From Planctomycetota bacterium (GTDB lineage: Bacteria; Planctomycetota; Phycisphaerae; UBA1845; UTPLA1), in NCBI GenBank assembly GCA_015654675.1, contig JAATGM010000019.1, positions 1 to 64,000 of the forward strand: a stretch of DNA of 64,000 bases. The letters are read 5' to 3'. Both the position numbers and the translations under genes were made by a program. The notes under the pieces were generated by a model. The model was not told where the DNA came from, searched no databases, and was given only the letters and a program-made list of their open reading frames with translations. Every line of letters starts with the position of its first letter. The stretch's first letter is position 1. This document shows, one piece after another, positions 53,290-61,404 of the stretch.

Positions 53290-53519
53290 GGGCTTAACTC
53301 CGGGTATTCGGCTGGTTGTGGGACGGCGACGAGGACACTGAATTGAGGTGCTCCGTTCTTTGTTTGTCATGAATTGTCAAGACGGAATTCGGCAACTCCC
53401 GATACGAAATGTCTTTATAAAAAGCGAGCATTTTGGTAGCATAATAACCAGTTCGAGGGAAAGTGGCCCGCGCCAAGAAGTTGCGCATTTTTGATGCCCG
53501 CGAGGGCGAGAGGTGTGGG

Positions 53520-54170
53520 ATGAAGCACAGTGCGATCGGAATTGCATCGGGATTATGCTTGCTAGCGGCATCGGCCGCCGGCGCCGCGACGCTTGAGTAC
53601 ACATCGTACGTACCGATGGCGCGCACGAATTGGTCCACGACGGTGAACCTTCCAAAGTTCGATCCGTCGCTCGGAACACTCGGCGCGGTGAATCTTGCAA
53701 TCGTTGGACATGTCGAAGGAGATGCTGCCTTCCAAAACTTGAATGCGTCGGCCGCGACGGTCACGACGACGATCTCAGCGCGGATCGAATTGCATCCGAC
53801 CCCGGACACGCTGCTCGTGGCGGCGACTCCACACATCGTGAAAGTGGATACTGTAGCCGGCTTCACCGGTGACTTTTCTTTTGATGGTCCCGACGCGCGG
53901 CGCTATTCGGATCTCGTCGCAGCGGAATCATTTTCGCGCGATGTTCCGGTACTTGATCTTTCGCAGTTCATCGGAGCGGGGACGATCGCCATTCCGGTCA
54001 ATTCGGCGGCGCTTTCGAGCGTACGGGGCCCGGGCAATTTGATCGTCCAGTTTTCGACCAGGGCGGCGGCTGACGTAACAGTCACGTATGACTACATTGC
54101 CGTTCCTGAGCCGATCAGCATCGGGCTGTTTGGGGCCGCGCTGGCTTCGCTCGCCTTGCGGCGACGCTAA
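53520..54170 (+). CDS. Secreted choice-of-anchor-E-like PEP-CTERM protein (copy 1)
   Basis: 216 residues with a signal peptide (AIGIASGLCLLAASAAGAAT). The body matches its downstream paralogue in order: YTSYVPMARTNWSTTVNLPK, FDPSLGTLGAVNLAIVGHVE, DFSFDGPDARRYSDL and FSTRAAADVTVTYDYIAVPE. This is the choice-of-anchor-E pattern. The tail VPEPISIGLFGAALASLALRRR is an exosortase signal. GAGAGG lies six bases before the ATG at 53520. A terminator follows, so the two copies are separately transcribed. Confidence 0.9.
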   Translation: MKHSAIGIASGLCLLAASAAGAATLEYTSYVPMARTNWSTTVNLPKFDPSLGTLGAVNLAIVGHVEGDAAFQNLNASAATVTTTISARIELHPTPDTLLVAATPHIVKVDTVAGFTGDFSFDGPDARRYSDLVAAESFSRDVPVLDLSQFIGAGTIAIPVNSAALSSVRGPGNLIVQFSTRAAADVTVTYDYIAVPEPISIGLFGAALASLALRRR

Positions 54171-54193
54171 GGGCCGCTTCGAGACAAGAAAAT

Positions 54194-54236
54194 ACTTCGG
54201 GTTCGCCGCGAGGGGCGGACCCGAAGTTGTTGTTTG
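54194..54236 (+). terminator. Terminator after PEP-CTERM copy 1
   Basis: ACTTCGGGTTCGCC paired with GGCGGACCCGAAGT (14 bp, one G-T pair, loop of six) followed by TTGTTGTTTG. It lies 24 bases after the stop. Confidence 0.85.
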
Positions 54237-54297
54237 CGCCGTGTTTGATCGCATAATTAATGTGCAAGGATCGGGTTGAACGACCCGGGAGGAAGCA

Positions 54298-54942
54298 ATG
54301 CGCCGATATTGGGTATCGATTGTTGGAATTATCGCAGGTCCGATGATGGCACATGGGGCGATTCTGAATTACTCAGATTCCATCCCGTTCACGCCGACTG
54401 ATTGGTCGAGTTCATTTTCGATCCCCCGATTCGATCCGGCACTTGGAACGCTGGATTCGATCACGCTGTCCATCACTTCGCGGGTCCGCGGTAGCATCCG
54501 TCTGGAGAGCGAAGATGCGGCGCCGGCGCAGGTGAATAGTGCTCTGGCCGCGAACGTCAATCTGTATCGCCCGGACAACTCCATTCTTTCGGCAGCGTCA
54601 CCCGAAGTGTCGAACACCGATTTCCTTTCAGCCTACGACGGCGTATTGGATTTCGGCGGGACGTCGGGCCGGTCGTACCTGAATCTGAATCACTCAGACA
54701 CCGCGATGCTGGTGATTTCGGGAGTGGATCTCGACGCGGCGCTGTTTACCGGATTGGGAAATGTACTGCTGCCGGTAACGGCGATGGGGCAATCGACAGC
54801 GGACGGGGCTGGAAACCTGTTGCTGATCTTCAGCACTCAGGCCGCCGCAGACGTGAATGTCACCTATTCGTACACGATTCCGGAACCGGCGACGCTGGCG
54901 CTGGTGGGATTCGGGGCGTGGTTGCTGCGACGACGCCGCTAG
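54298..54942 (+). CDS. Secreted choice-of-anchor-E-like PEP-CTERM protein (copy 2)
   Basis: 214 residues with a signal peptide ending near PMMAHGAILNY. It is a diverged paralogue of the upstream gene: SIPFTPTDWSSSFSIPRFDP, ALGTLDSITLSITSRVRGSI, DFGGTSGRSYLNLNHSD and FSTQAAADVNVTYSYTIPEP. The tail IPEPATLALVGFGAWLLRRRR is a canonical PEP-CTERM. GGGAGGAAGCA precedes the ATG. A small inverted repeat CGGGT-TGAACG-ACCCG (54273-54288) abuts the ribosome site and may modulate initiation. Confidence 0.9.
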   Translation: MRRYWVSIVGIIAGPMMAHGAILNYSDSIPFTPTDWSSSFSIPRFDPALGTLDSITLSITSRVRGSIRLESEDAAPAQVNSALAANVNLYRPDNSILSAASPEVSNTDFLSAYDGVLDFGGTSGRSYLNLNHSDTAMLVISGVDLDAALFTGLGNVLLPVTAMGQSTADGAGNLLLIFSTQAAADVNVTYSYTIPEPATLALVGFGAWLLRRRR

Positions 54943-54970
54943 GCCAATTCGAAATCGGAATACTCATGCG

Positions 54971-55004
54971 ACACCCGGCGGTAACGGTACCGGCGGGTGT
55001 TTTG
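54971..55004 (+). terminator. Weak terminator after PEP-CTERM copy 2
   Basis: ACACCCG pairs with CGGGTGT across an inner GGTA/TACC stem, followed by TTTTG. It separates copy 2 from ribD. The T-run is short, so read-through is likely. Confidence 0.6.
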
Positions 55005-55059
55005 CTGCGCCGACGGCGAGGCGCTTCTCGCGAGTCGAATTTCGGTCAGAATGCGAGTG

Positions 55060-56184
55060 ATGGATTGGTCTGACAAAGAGATCGGCTACATGCGGCGGGC
55101 GCTCGAACTCGCGAAGCGGGGCCAGGGATTCGTCGAGCCGAATCCGATGGTTGGGGCGGTCATTGTTCGCAAAGGCCGGGTGTTGGGGGAGGGGTATCAT
55201 CGCCGATTCGGCGGTGCGCATGCGGAAGTCGACGCATTGCGGGCATGCGGCGGCGGGTCAGTTCGCGGGGCGACATGCTATGTCTCGCTGGAGCCATGCT
55301 GCCATTTCGGGAAGACGCCGCCCTGCACCGAGGCGCTGATTGCCGCCGGGGTGACGCGGGTAGTTGCGGCGGTGCGAGATCCGAATCCGCGCGTGAGCGG
55401 GGGAGGATTCCGTCGGCTGCGAGTGGCCGGCGTTCGCGTCGAGGTGGGGCTTCTGGGGGACCAGGCGCTTGAAGTGAGTGCCCCGTTTTTCAAATTGCAG
55501 CGCACGGGTCGGCCGTGGGTGACGCTGAAGTGGGCACAGAGTCTGGATGGAAAGATTGCGACGTGGAGCGGGGACTCGAAATGGATCACGTCGACGGCCG
55601 CGCGGAAGATGGGGCATGAGCTGCGCGGGCGGATGGATGCAATCCTGGTTGGTATTGGAACCGTCATGGCGGATGACCCGGAATTGACTTGCCGACTGGC
55701 TGCGGCGCGGCGGGGCGCGGCGAGAATCGTGATGGATACGCGGGCCCGTACGCCAGTGACGTCGCGGTTGGTACGAACCGCGCGAAGCGTGCGGACGATT
55801 ATTGCGACGGCAAAGGCGAACTCGGTTGGGGCGCGGCGTTTGGCGCGGGCGGGGTGCGAGATTCTGCCGTTGCCAGCGCGGGGCGGCCGGCTGCATTTGC
55901 CAACCTTGCTGGACCGGCTGGGTCAGGAACAGATGACGAATCTGCTGGTGGAGGGCGGAGGACAGGTGTTGGGTGGATTCGTGGATGCGCGGCTGGCGGA
56001 TGAGGCCGTGGCGTTCGTCGCACCGCGGCTGATCGGCGGGCGAGCCGCGGCCGGGCCGCTGGACGGGGTCGGGCCGAGATTGATGCGAGAATTGCCGGAA
56101 ATTTGCATTGTTGGCGAGGGTCGAGCCGGACCGGACCGGTGGATTCGGCTGCGTTTTCAGCCGGAAAAACAGCGGCGGAGATAA
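55060..56184 (+). CDS. ribD: Riboflavin biosynthesis deaminase/reductase RibD
   Basis: 374 residues, both domains present. The deaminase (about 1-145) has FVEPNPMVGAVIVRKGRV, FGGAHAEVDALRACGGG and SLEPCCHFGKTPPCTEALIA, supplying the His and Cys zinc ligands. The reductase (about 146-365) has VTLKWAQSLDGKIATWSGDS, ILVGIGTVMADDPELTCR and NLLVEGGGQVLGGFVDARLA. It carries out the second and third steps of riboflavin synthesis. No other rib gene or FMN riboswitch is next to it. The ATG at 55060 is chosen (one at 55051 is also possible); longer frames run into the terminator. Confidence 0.95.
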   Translation: MDWSDKEIGYMRRALELAKRGQGFVEPNPMVGAVIVRKGRVLGEGYHRRFGGAHAEVDALRACGGGSVRGATCYVSLEPCCHFGKTPPCTEALIAAGVTRVVAAVRDPNPRVSGGGFRRLRVAGVRVEVGLLGDQALEVSAPFFKLQRTGRPWVTLKWAQSLDGKIATWSGDSKWITSTAARKMGHELRGRMDAILVGIGTVMADDPELTCRLAAARRGAARIVMDTRARTPVTSRLVRTARSVRTIIATAKANSVGARRLARAGCEILPLPARGGRLHLPTLLDRLGQEQMTNLLVEGGGQVLGGFVDARLADEAVAFVAPRLIGGRAAAGPLDGVGPRLMRELPEICIVGEGRAGPDRWIRLRFQPEKQRRR

Positions 56185-56269
56185 GCAAAACGCGTATATA
56201 CTCATGGGTTCGTTTGATGTGCTGACGCCGGCGTTTCACGCGGGCAAGACCTTAATACGGAGTTATGTC

Positions 56270-57334
56270 ATGAAGAACTGGCTGATGCCGGCGGCGCTGA
56301 TGTTGACCGCGACATTGGGCGCGACGGCAAAGGAATTGAAGATCGGGGACAAGGCCCCGCCATTGACCATTGAGCAGTGGATCAAGGGGAGCCCGGTCGA
56401 CCCGACCAAGGGTGGGGCTGAGCCGATTTACGTGGTTGAGTTCTGGGCGACCTGGTGTGGGCCGTGCCGGCAGAGCATCCCGCACCTCAGCGAGCTTCAG
56501 AAGCACTTCGACAAGAAGATCACGGTGGTTGGCGTGTCGAATGAGACGCCCGAAGTGATCAAGTCGTTCCTGCGGACGTGGGACAAGAAGATGCAGTACA
56601 CGGTCGCCGTGGACAAGGACAATAAGACCAGCTCGGCGTACATGGAGGCGGCCGGGGTCAATGGGATCCCGCATTCGTTCATCGTGAAAGAGGGGAAACT
56701 GGTCTGGCATGGCCACCCGATGGAGATGGACGACCAGCTTGTGAAGCTGACGGGCGACAAGGAGTTCGCGGCGGCGATGGAGAAGTCGCAGGCCAAGAGC
56801 CGGAAGCGATCCGAGATGGCCATGAAGGCCGGCATGGCGATGAAGTCGGAAAAATGGGACGACGCGATCAAGATTCTGGATGACATGATCGCGGTGGACG
56901 CCGCCGACTATGAAGTCATGGCGCAGAAGTACTACCTGCTGCTGGTGAAGAAGAAGGACGCCAAGGCAGCGGCGGAGTACGGGGCGAAAATGGTGCAGGT
57001 GGTTGAAGACGCGGATCTGTTGGATGCGGTGGCGTTCTCCATCCTGATGGAGGAAGAATTCCAACCCGTGAAGGATCCGAAGACGGCCCTGGCGATGTCT
57101 ACCAAGGCCGCGAAGCTCTCGCCAAAGGATCCTGGTGTTCTCGCGACGCTGGCCCGGGCGCAGTTCGAAAATGGAAATGGGGCTGAGGCCGTCAAGAGTG
57201 CCGAGGCGGCGTTGCAGGTTGCCGAGGATGATCAGCTGAAGGAAGAGATTCAGAAGAGTCTCGAGAAGTATCGTGGCACGAAGACGGGCGGCACGCCGGG
57301 AGCCACGAAGGGAGAAGCTGGGAGCAAGGGCTGA
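56270..57334 (+). CDS. Periplasmic TlpA-like thioredoxin with helical C-terminal region
   Basis: 354 residues with a signal peptide (MKNWLMPAALMLTATLGATA). The thioredoxin active site is FWATWCGPCRQSIPHLSEL (about 58-66 for the CxxC), with a cis-Pro site in GVNGIPHSFIVKEGK. The remaining 160 residues are helical, Lys/Ala-rich and resemble TPR repeats (KEFAAAMEKSQAKSRKRSEM, VLATLARAQFENGNGAEAVK). It is probably a thiol-disulfide reductant in the periplasm. GGAG lies eight bases before the ATG at 56270, 85 bases after ribD. Confidence 0.92.
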   Translation: MKNWLMPAALMLTATLGATAKELKIGDKAPPLTIEQWIKGSPVDPTKGGAEPIYVVEFWATWCGPCRQSIPHLSELQKHFDKKITVVGVSNETPEVIKSFLRTWDKKMQYTVAVDKDNKTSSAYMEAAGVNGIPHSFIVKEGKLVWHGHPMEMDDQLVKLTGDKEFAAAMEKSQAKSRKRSEMAMKAGMAMKSEKWDDAIKILDDMIAVDAADYEVMAQKYYLLLVKKKDAKAAAEYGAKMVQVVEDADLLDAVAFSILMEEEFQPVKDPKTALAMSTKAAKLSPKDPGVLATLARAQFENGNGAEAVKSAEAALQVAEDDQLKEEIQKSLEKYRGTKTGGTPGATKGEAGSKG

Positions 57335-57368
57335 TCGAGCGACCTCGCTGTCTGGAATGGATATTCGA

Positions 57369-57404
57369 GCCTGTCGCTGTGGAATCGCAGCGGCGGGCTT
57401 TTTT
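57369..57404 (+). terminator. Terminator of the thioredoxin gene
   Basis: GCCTGTCGCTG pairs with CAGCGGCGGGC (11 bp with two G-T pairs) followed by six T. It lies 34 bases past the stop and touches the end of the convergent nfo gene. Confidence 0.87.
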
Positions 57405-58312
57405 CATGCGCCGAGCATTTTTCGAAGTCGTTCGAGATTCAGCCGGTCGAAGTCTCGACCGCGACTGTCTTCGCCCTTCGGGGTTTCGAGGATCATGGGG
57501 ACCGTGGCCAGGCGCGGGTCTGTGACAATGCGGCGAAAGGCATCCTGGCCGACGTGGCCTTCGCCGATGTGGGTGTGACGATCGACACGCGAGCCGAGGG
57601 GCTTTTGCGAATCGTTGAGGTGGAAGCAGGCGAGCTTTTTGAAACCAATGGTGCGGTCGAAGGCGGTGAAGGTTTCGGCGTATGTCTCATCCGTATCGAA
57701 CTGGTAGCCCGCGGCGAGGGCGTGACAGGTATCGAAGCAGACGGCGATGCGATCGGGAGATTTTACGGCGCCGATGATGTCGCCGAGGTGTTCGAAGCGG
57801 TGGCCGATGCAGGAGCCCTGGCCGGCGGTGATTTCCAGGGTGGGGCGGACGCGGGCCGAGCCGAGGCGGTCGAGGATTTCGTTGAGGGCCTCGGCTACGC
57901 GTCGGCAGGCGATCGTTTCGCCCGCGCCCATGTGGGCTCCGGGGTGAACGACAAGAGACTCTATTCCGAGTTGCTCACAGCGTTGCAGCTCGACGAGGTA
58001 GGCGTCGATGCTCTTGCGCCGGTTGGCGTCGTCGGGCGAGGCGAGATTGATGAGATAGGTGGCATGGGCTACCACCGGAGTGATTTTCGTGCGCGTGGCT
58101 GTTGCATGCCATGTTGCGAGTTCATCGTCGTTTAGCGCGCGGGCGTTCCACTGACGCTGATTCTTCACGAAAACCTGCAGGCAATCGCAGCCGGCGGCAA
58201 CGGCGATGTCGAAGGCGTTATGCATGCCGCCGGCGATGGACATGTGGGCGCCGAAGCGCGGGGCTGTGGTCGGGGCGGGCTTAGACTTCTTCTTTTCAGT
58301 CTTAGCCATCAT
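57404..58312 (-). CDS. nfo: Deoxyribonuclease IV (apurinic endonuclease)
   Basis: 302 residues. After a short basic tail ([14 protein letters not shown]) the TIM-barrel starts [16 protein letters not shown]. The zinc ligands fall in [52 protein letters not shown] and MILETPKG, as in Nfo. It cuts abasic sites in DNA base-excision repair. Two ATG codons at 58312 and 58309 begin the gene; the first overlaps the YjbQ stop (ATGA), so the two are coupled. Confidence 0.96.
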   Translation of the reverse strand: MMAKTEKKKSKPAPTTAPRFGAHMSIAGGMHNAFDIAVAAGCDCLQVFVKNQRQWNARALNDDELATWHATATRTKITPVVAHATYLINLASPDDANRRKSIDAYLVELQRCEQLGIESLVVHPGAHMGAGETIACRRVAEALNEILDRLGSARVRPTLEITAGQGSCIGHRFEHLGDIIGAVKSPDRIAVCFDTCHALAAGYQFDTDETYAETFTAFDRTIGFKKLACFHLNDSQKPLGSRVDRHTHIGEGHVGQDAFRRIVTDPRLATVPMILETPKGEDSRGRDFDRLNLERLRKMLGA

Positions 58313-58728
58313 TCACCAATGATCTTGATAAGGACACGCTTGCGGCGACGGCCGTCGAACTCGCCGTAGAAAATCTGCTCCCACGGACCGAAGTCGAGTT
58401 TGCCGTCGGTAATGGCGACGACTGTTTCTCGTCCCATGATGGTGCGTTTGAGATGGGCGTCGGCGTTGTCTTCGCCGGTGTCGTTGTGGCGGTACTGGTC
58501 GATCGGCTCGTGCGGGGCGAGCTTCTCGAGCCAGCGGTCGAAGTCGCCGTGCAGGCCGCGTTCGTCGTCGTTGATGAAGACGCTGGCGGAGATATGCATG
58601 GCGTTCACCAGGCAGAGGCCATCGCGGATTCCGCTTTCCGCGATGGCGGCTTCGACCTGCGGTGTGATGTTGAGGTAAGCGCGGCGCGTCTTCGTTTCGA
58701 ACCAGAGTTCCTTGCGAAAGTTTTTCAT
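58309..58728 (-). CDS. YjbQ-family protein (UPF0047)
   Basis: 139 residues. The family signature is present: [40 protein letters not shown] and [21 protein letters not shown]. coli YjbQ has thiamine phosphate synthase activity, but the cellular role is not settled. The ATG at 58728 is chosen because GGAG lies seven bases before it and the upstream frame is unconserved. It overlaps nfo by four bases. Confidence 0.9.
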   Translation of the reverse strand: MKNFRKELWFETKTRRAYLNITPQVEAAIAESGIRDGLCLVNAMHISASVFINDDERGLHGDFDRWLEKLAPHEPIDQYRHNDTGEDNADAHLKRTIMGRETVVAITDGKLDFGPWEQIFYGEFDGRRRKRVLIKIIGE

Positions 58729-58789
58729 CCGATGGCTCCACGTGGGCCGCGTATGATAGCCCGCCGTTTCGGGCCCGGGCAGCAGACGC

Positions 58790-59998
58790 ATGAGCATGTT
58801 GAAGCATTATGTCGAGTTGCCCCGGGCGGTACACATTCTCTGTCTTGGTTCGTTCATCAATCGACTGGCGTCTTTCCTCGCGCCTTTTCTGACGCTCTAT
58901 CTGTGCGAGACGCTGGGCTTTGGCGAGGGACGGGCGACTCTTGCCATGGGCGTGTTCGGGGCAGGATCGATCTGCGCGGCGCTTGTCGGCGGGCACCTGG
59001 CCGATGCAGTTGGGCGAAAACCGATCATGCTGCTGGGGTTGATCGGCAGCGCGACGGTGTTGTTGGCGCTGGGGTACATCCGGTCGTACGCGGGGATACT
59101 CGCGGCGATTTTTCTACTGGCGTTTGTAGCGGATATGTACCGACCGGCCGCATCTGCGATGATTGCGGACCTCGTCCCGATCGAGCGACGTCCGTACGCA
59201 AACAGCCTAATGTATCTTTCGGTCAATCTCGGGTTTGCGATTGCGCCGGTCATCGGCGGAATTCTATCGAAGCTGTCGTTTAAACTTCTGTTCACTCTGG
59301 ACTCGACCACGTCACTCATTTACGCCGCGATCATCGCAATCATGATTCGGGAGACGCGGCCGGCCACGAAGGCTGGCGAAGTGTCGAGTGTCATTCCGCC
59401 AATGGCAGCGTTTCGGCGGATCCTTTCTGATCGAACGTTTCTTCGATTCTGCGCGGCTACTCTCCTGGTCTCATCGATCTATCAGCAGGCGGTCTCGACG
59501 CTTCCGCTCTATCTAAAGTCGATAGGGATTGATCGCGTCCATTATGGATGGATCATTGCGCTCAATGGAGCATTGATCGCAATATGTCAGCTCCCGATCA
59601 CCTGGTTTGTCTTTCGTTTCGATCGGGTTCGGCTGATCGCCATTGCGGCGCTGGTGACCGGGATCGGCTTTGGCTTGCATGGCTTTGCGGCAACTTCGTT
59701 GCAATTCGCCGGGGCGGTGGCGATCTGGACGATTGGGGAGATGCTGCAATCGCCGCTGGTGCCGACGATTGTCGCGGAACTTGCTCCGGTGGAATTGCGA
59801 GCGCGGTATTTTGGCGTCGTTTCAATGTGCTTCTCTGGCGGAAATATGCTGGCCGCCCCGCTGGGCGGGCAGGTGCTCGAACACTTCGGCGGGCGCAGTC
59901 TGTGGACGGGGTGTTTTGTGATGGGGATTCTCGCAGCAATGCTGTATGGATCGTTACGATCAAAGCTACCGCCGCGCGCGGCGGGGGTGGGGCGATAG
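58790..59998 (+). CDS. Major facilitator superfamily transporter
   Basis: 402 residues, about twelve hydrophobic segments. The MFS loop 2-3 motif is [40 protein letters not shown] is typical of the MDR-type MFS exporters. The second half begins after the [12 protein letters not shown] loop (near residue 196). Substrate unknown. It is divergent from yjbQ, 61 bases apart. The ATG at 58790 has no strong ribosome site. Confidence 0.92.
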   Translation: MSMLKHYVELPRAVHILCLGSFINRLASFLAPFLTLYLCETLGFGEGRATLAMGVFGAGSICAALVGGHLADAVGRKPIMLLGLIGSATVLLALGYIRSYAGILAAIFLLAFVADMYRPAASAMIADLVPIERRPYANSLMYLSVNLGFAIAPVIGGILSKLSFKLLFTLDSTTSLIYAAIIAIMIRETRPATKAGEVSSVIPPMAAFRRILSDRTFLRFCAATLLVSSIYQQAVSTLPLYLKSIGIDRVHYGWIIALNGALIAICQLPITWFVFRFDRVRLIAIAALVTGIGFGLHGFAATSLQFAGAVAIWTIGEMLQSPLVPTIVAELAPVELRARYFGVVSMCFSGGNMLAAPLGGQVLEHFGGRSLWTGCFVMGILAAMLYGSLRSKLPPRAAGVGR

Positions 59999-60039
59999 GC
60001 GATTTGGCGGGGCGCGCGACGAGGCATTAGCATGGTGGG

Positions 60040-61401
60040 ATGCGTACGCGATACCACGATGCGACATTGATTGTGCACGAGGGCGGCCGGCCGGTTGTCC
60101 GGGAGCATCAGTCCATCGTCGTTGAGGGGACGCAGATTGCGGCGGTGGGGTCGGCGGCGGAGTTGGCGCGGCTGGCGGTGGACGAGACGGTCGATTCGTC
60201 GCGGTATCTCATTATTCCGGGGCTGATCAATACGCATCACCATCTGTTTCAGTCGCTGACCCGCGGGCTGAAGGCGGTTCAGTCGGCGAAATTGTTTGAC
60301 TGGCTGACAGGGCTCTACCAGCGGTGGCAGCATGTCGATTTCGTGGCCGACAAGATGGCGGCGCAGATCAGCATTGCGGAGTTATTGCTGGGCGGCTGCA
60401 CGACGACGAGTGATCATCATTATCTGTTTCCGGTCGGTAGCGATGTCCGGTTGGAAGCGGTGCTGGAGGCGGCCGAGTCGCTCGGAATCCGCATTCATGC
60501 CTGCCGCGGCAGCATGACGATGGGGCAGAGCAAGGGCGGGCTGCCGCCGGATCGTTGCGCCGAGGACGAAAAGAATGTTCTGGCGGACTGCACGCGCGTG
60601 CTCGACCTGTATCACGATCCGCAGCGCGGGGCCATGCGGCGGATCGATTTGGCGCCTTGCGCGCCGTTCAACGTCAGCCCGGAGCTGCTTCGCGACACGG
60701 CGACCATGGCGCGCGAGCGGCGCGTATTGATGCATACGCACGCGGCTGAGACGCTGGACGAGGAAGCATATTGCCTGGAGCGGTTCAAGTGCCGGCCGAT
60801 GGAGTATTTGCGGCAGCATCACTGGGTCGGTCCGGATGTATATCTGGCGCACTGCGTGTGCCTCGACGATAGCGAGATCGAGTTGCTGGCGCGGACGAAG
60901 ACGGCGGTGGCGCACTGCCCGTCGTCGAACATGCGGTTGGGAAGCGGAATCCCGCCGGTGCGGAAGCTGCTGGATGCGGGCGTGACGGTGGGGATCGGCG
61001 TCGATGGAAGCTCGAGCAATGACGGCGGGTCGCTCGTCGCGGAGATGCGGCAGGCGATGTTGCTGCAGCGCGTCGCCCACGGTGCGACGGCGATGACGCC
61101 GGCTCAGGCATTTTCGGCGGCCACGATGGGCGGGGCCGCGGTCTTGAATCGCGAGGAACTTGGGAATATCGCGGTGGGAAATCCGGCGGATCTGGCGATG
61201 TTTCGGACGGATGACATCGCGCTGGCGGGGTTGATCGTGCAGGACCCGCTCGGGGCACTGGTGCTGGGGCAGCCGCCGCGTCCGGAGCGCGTGATGGTGA
61301 ATGGCCGACTGGTGGTGAAAGACGGGCGGTTGACCATGCTCGATCAGGAGCGGCTGGTCGCGGAATTCAACTCGCTAGTTCGGAAGCATTTCTCAAGCTG
61401 A
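60040..61401 (+). CDS. Amidohydrolase (8-oxoguanine deaminase / AtzB-like)
   Basis: 453 residues. The metal site is built from NTHHHLFQSLTRG, LMHTHAAETLDEE, YLAHCVCLDD and VGIGVDGSSSNDGGSL; this is the cytosine-deaminase-like amidohydrolase pattern, and the order and spacing match 8-oxoguanine deaminase and hydroxyatrazine hydrolase relatives. NPADLAMFRTDDIALAG is in the usual C-terminal part. Deamination of a purine or related ring is likely; the exact substrate is not certain. It follows the transporter by 41 bases. Confidence 0.88.
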   Translation: MRTRYHDATLIVHEGGRPVVREHQSIVVEGTQIAAVGSAAELARLAVDETVDSSRYLIIPGLINTHHHLFQSLTRGLKAVQSAKLFDWLTGLYQRWQHVDFVADKMAAQISIAELLLGGCTTTSDHHYLFPVGSDVRLEAVLEAAESLGIRIHACRGSMTMGQSKGGLPPDRCAEDEKNVLADCTRVLDLYHDPQRGAMRRIDLAPCAPFNVSPELLRDTATMARERRVLMHTHAAETLDEEAYCLERFKCRPMEYLRQHHWVGPDVYLAHCVCLDDSEIELLARTKTAVAHCPSSNMRLGSGIPPVRKLLDAGVTVGIGVDGSSSNDGGSLVAEMRQAMLLQRVAHGATAMTPAQAFSAATMGGAAVLNREELGNIAVGNPADLAMFRTDDIALAGLIVQDPLGALVLGQPPRPERVMVNGRLVVKDGRLTMLDQERLVAEFNSLVRKHFSS

Positions 61402-61404
61402 CCA

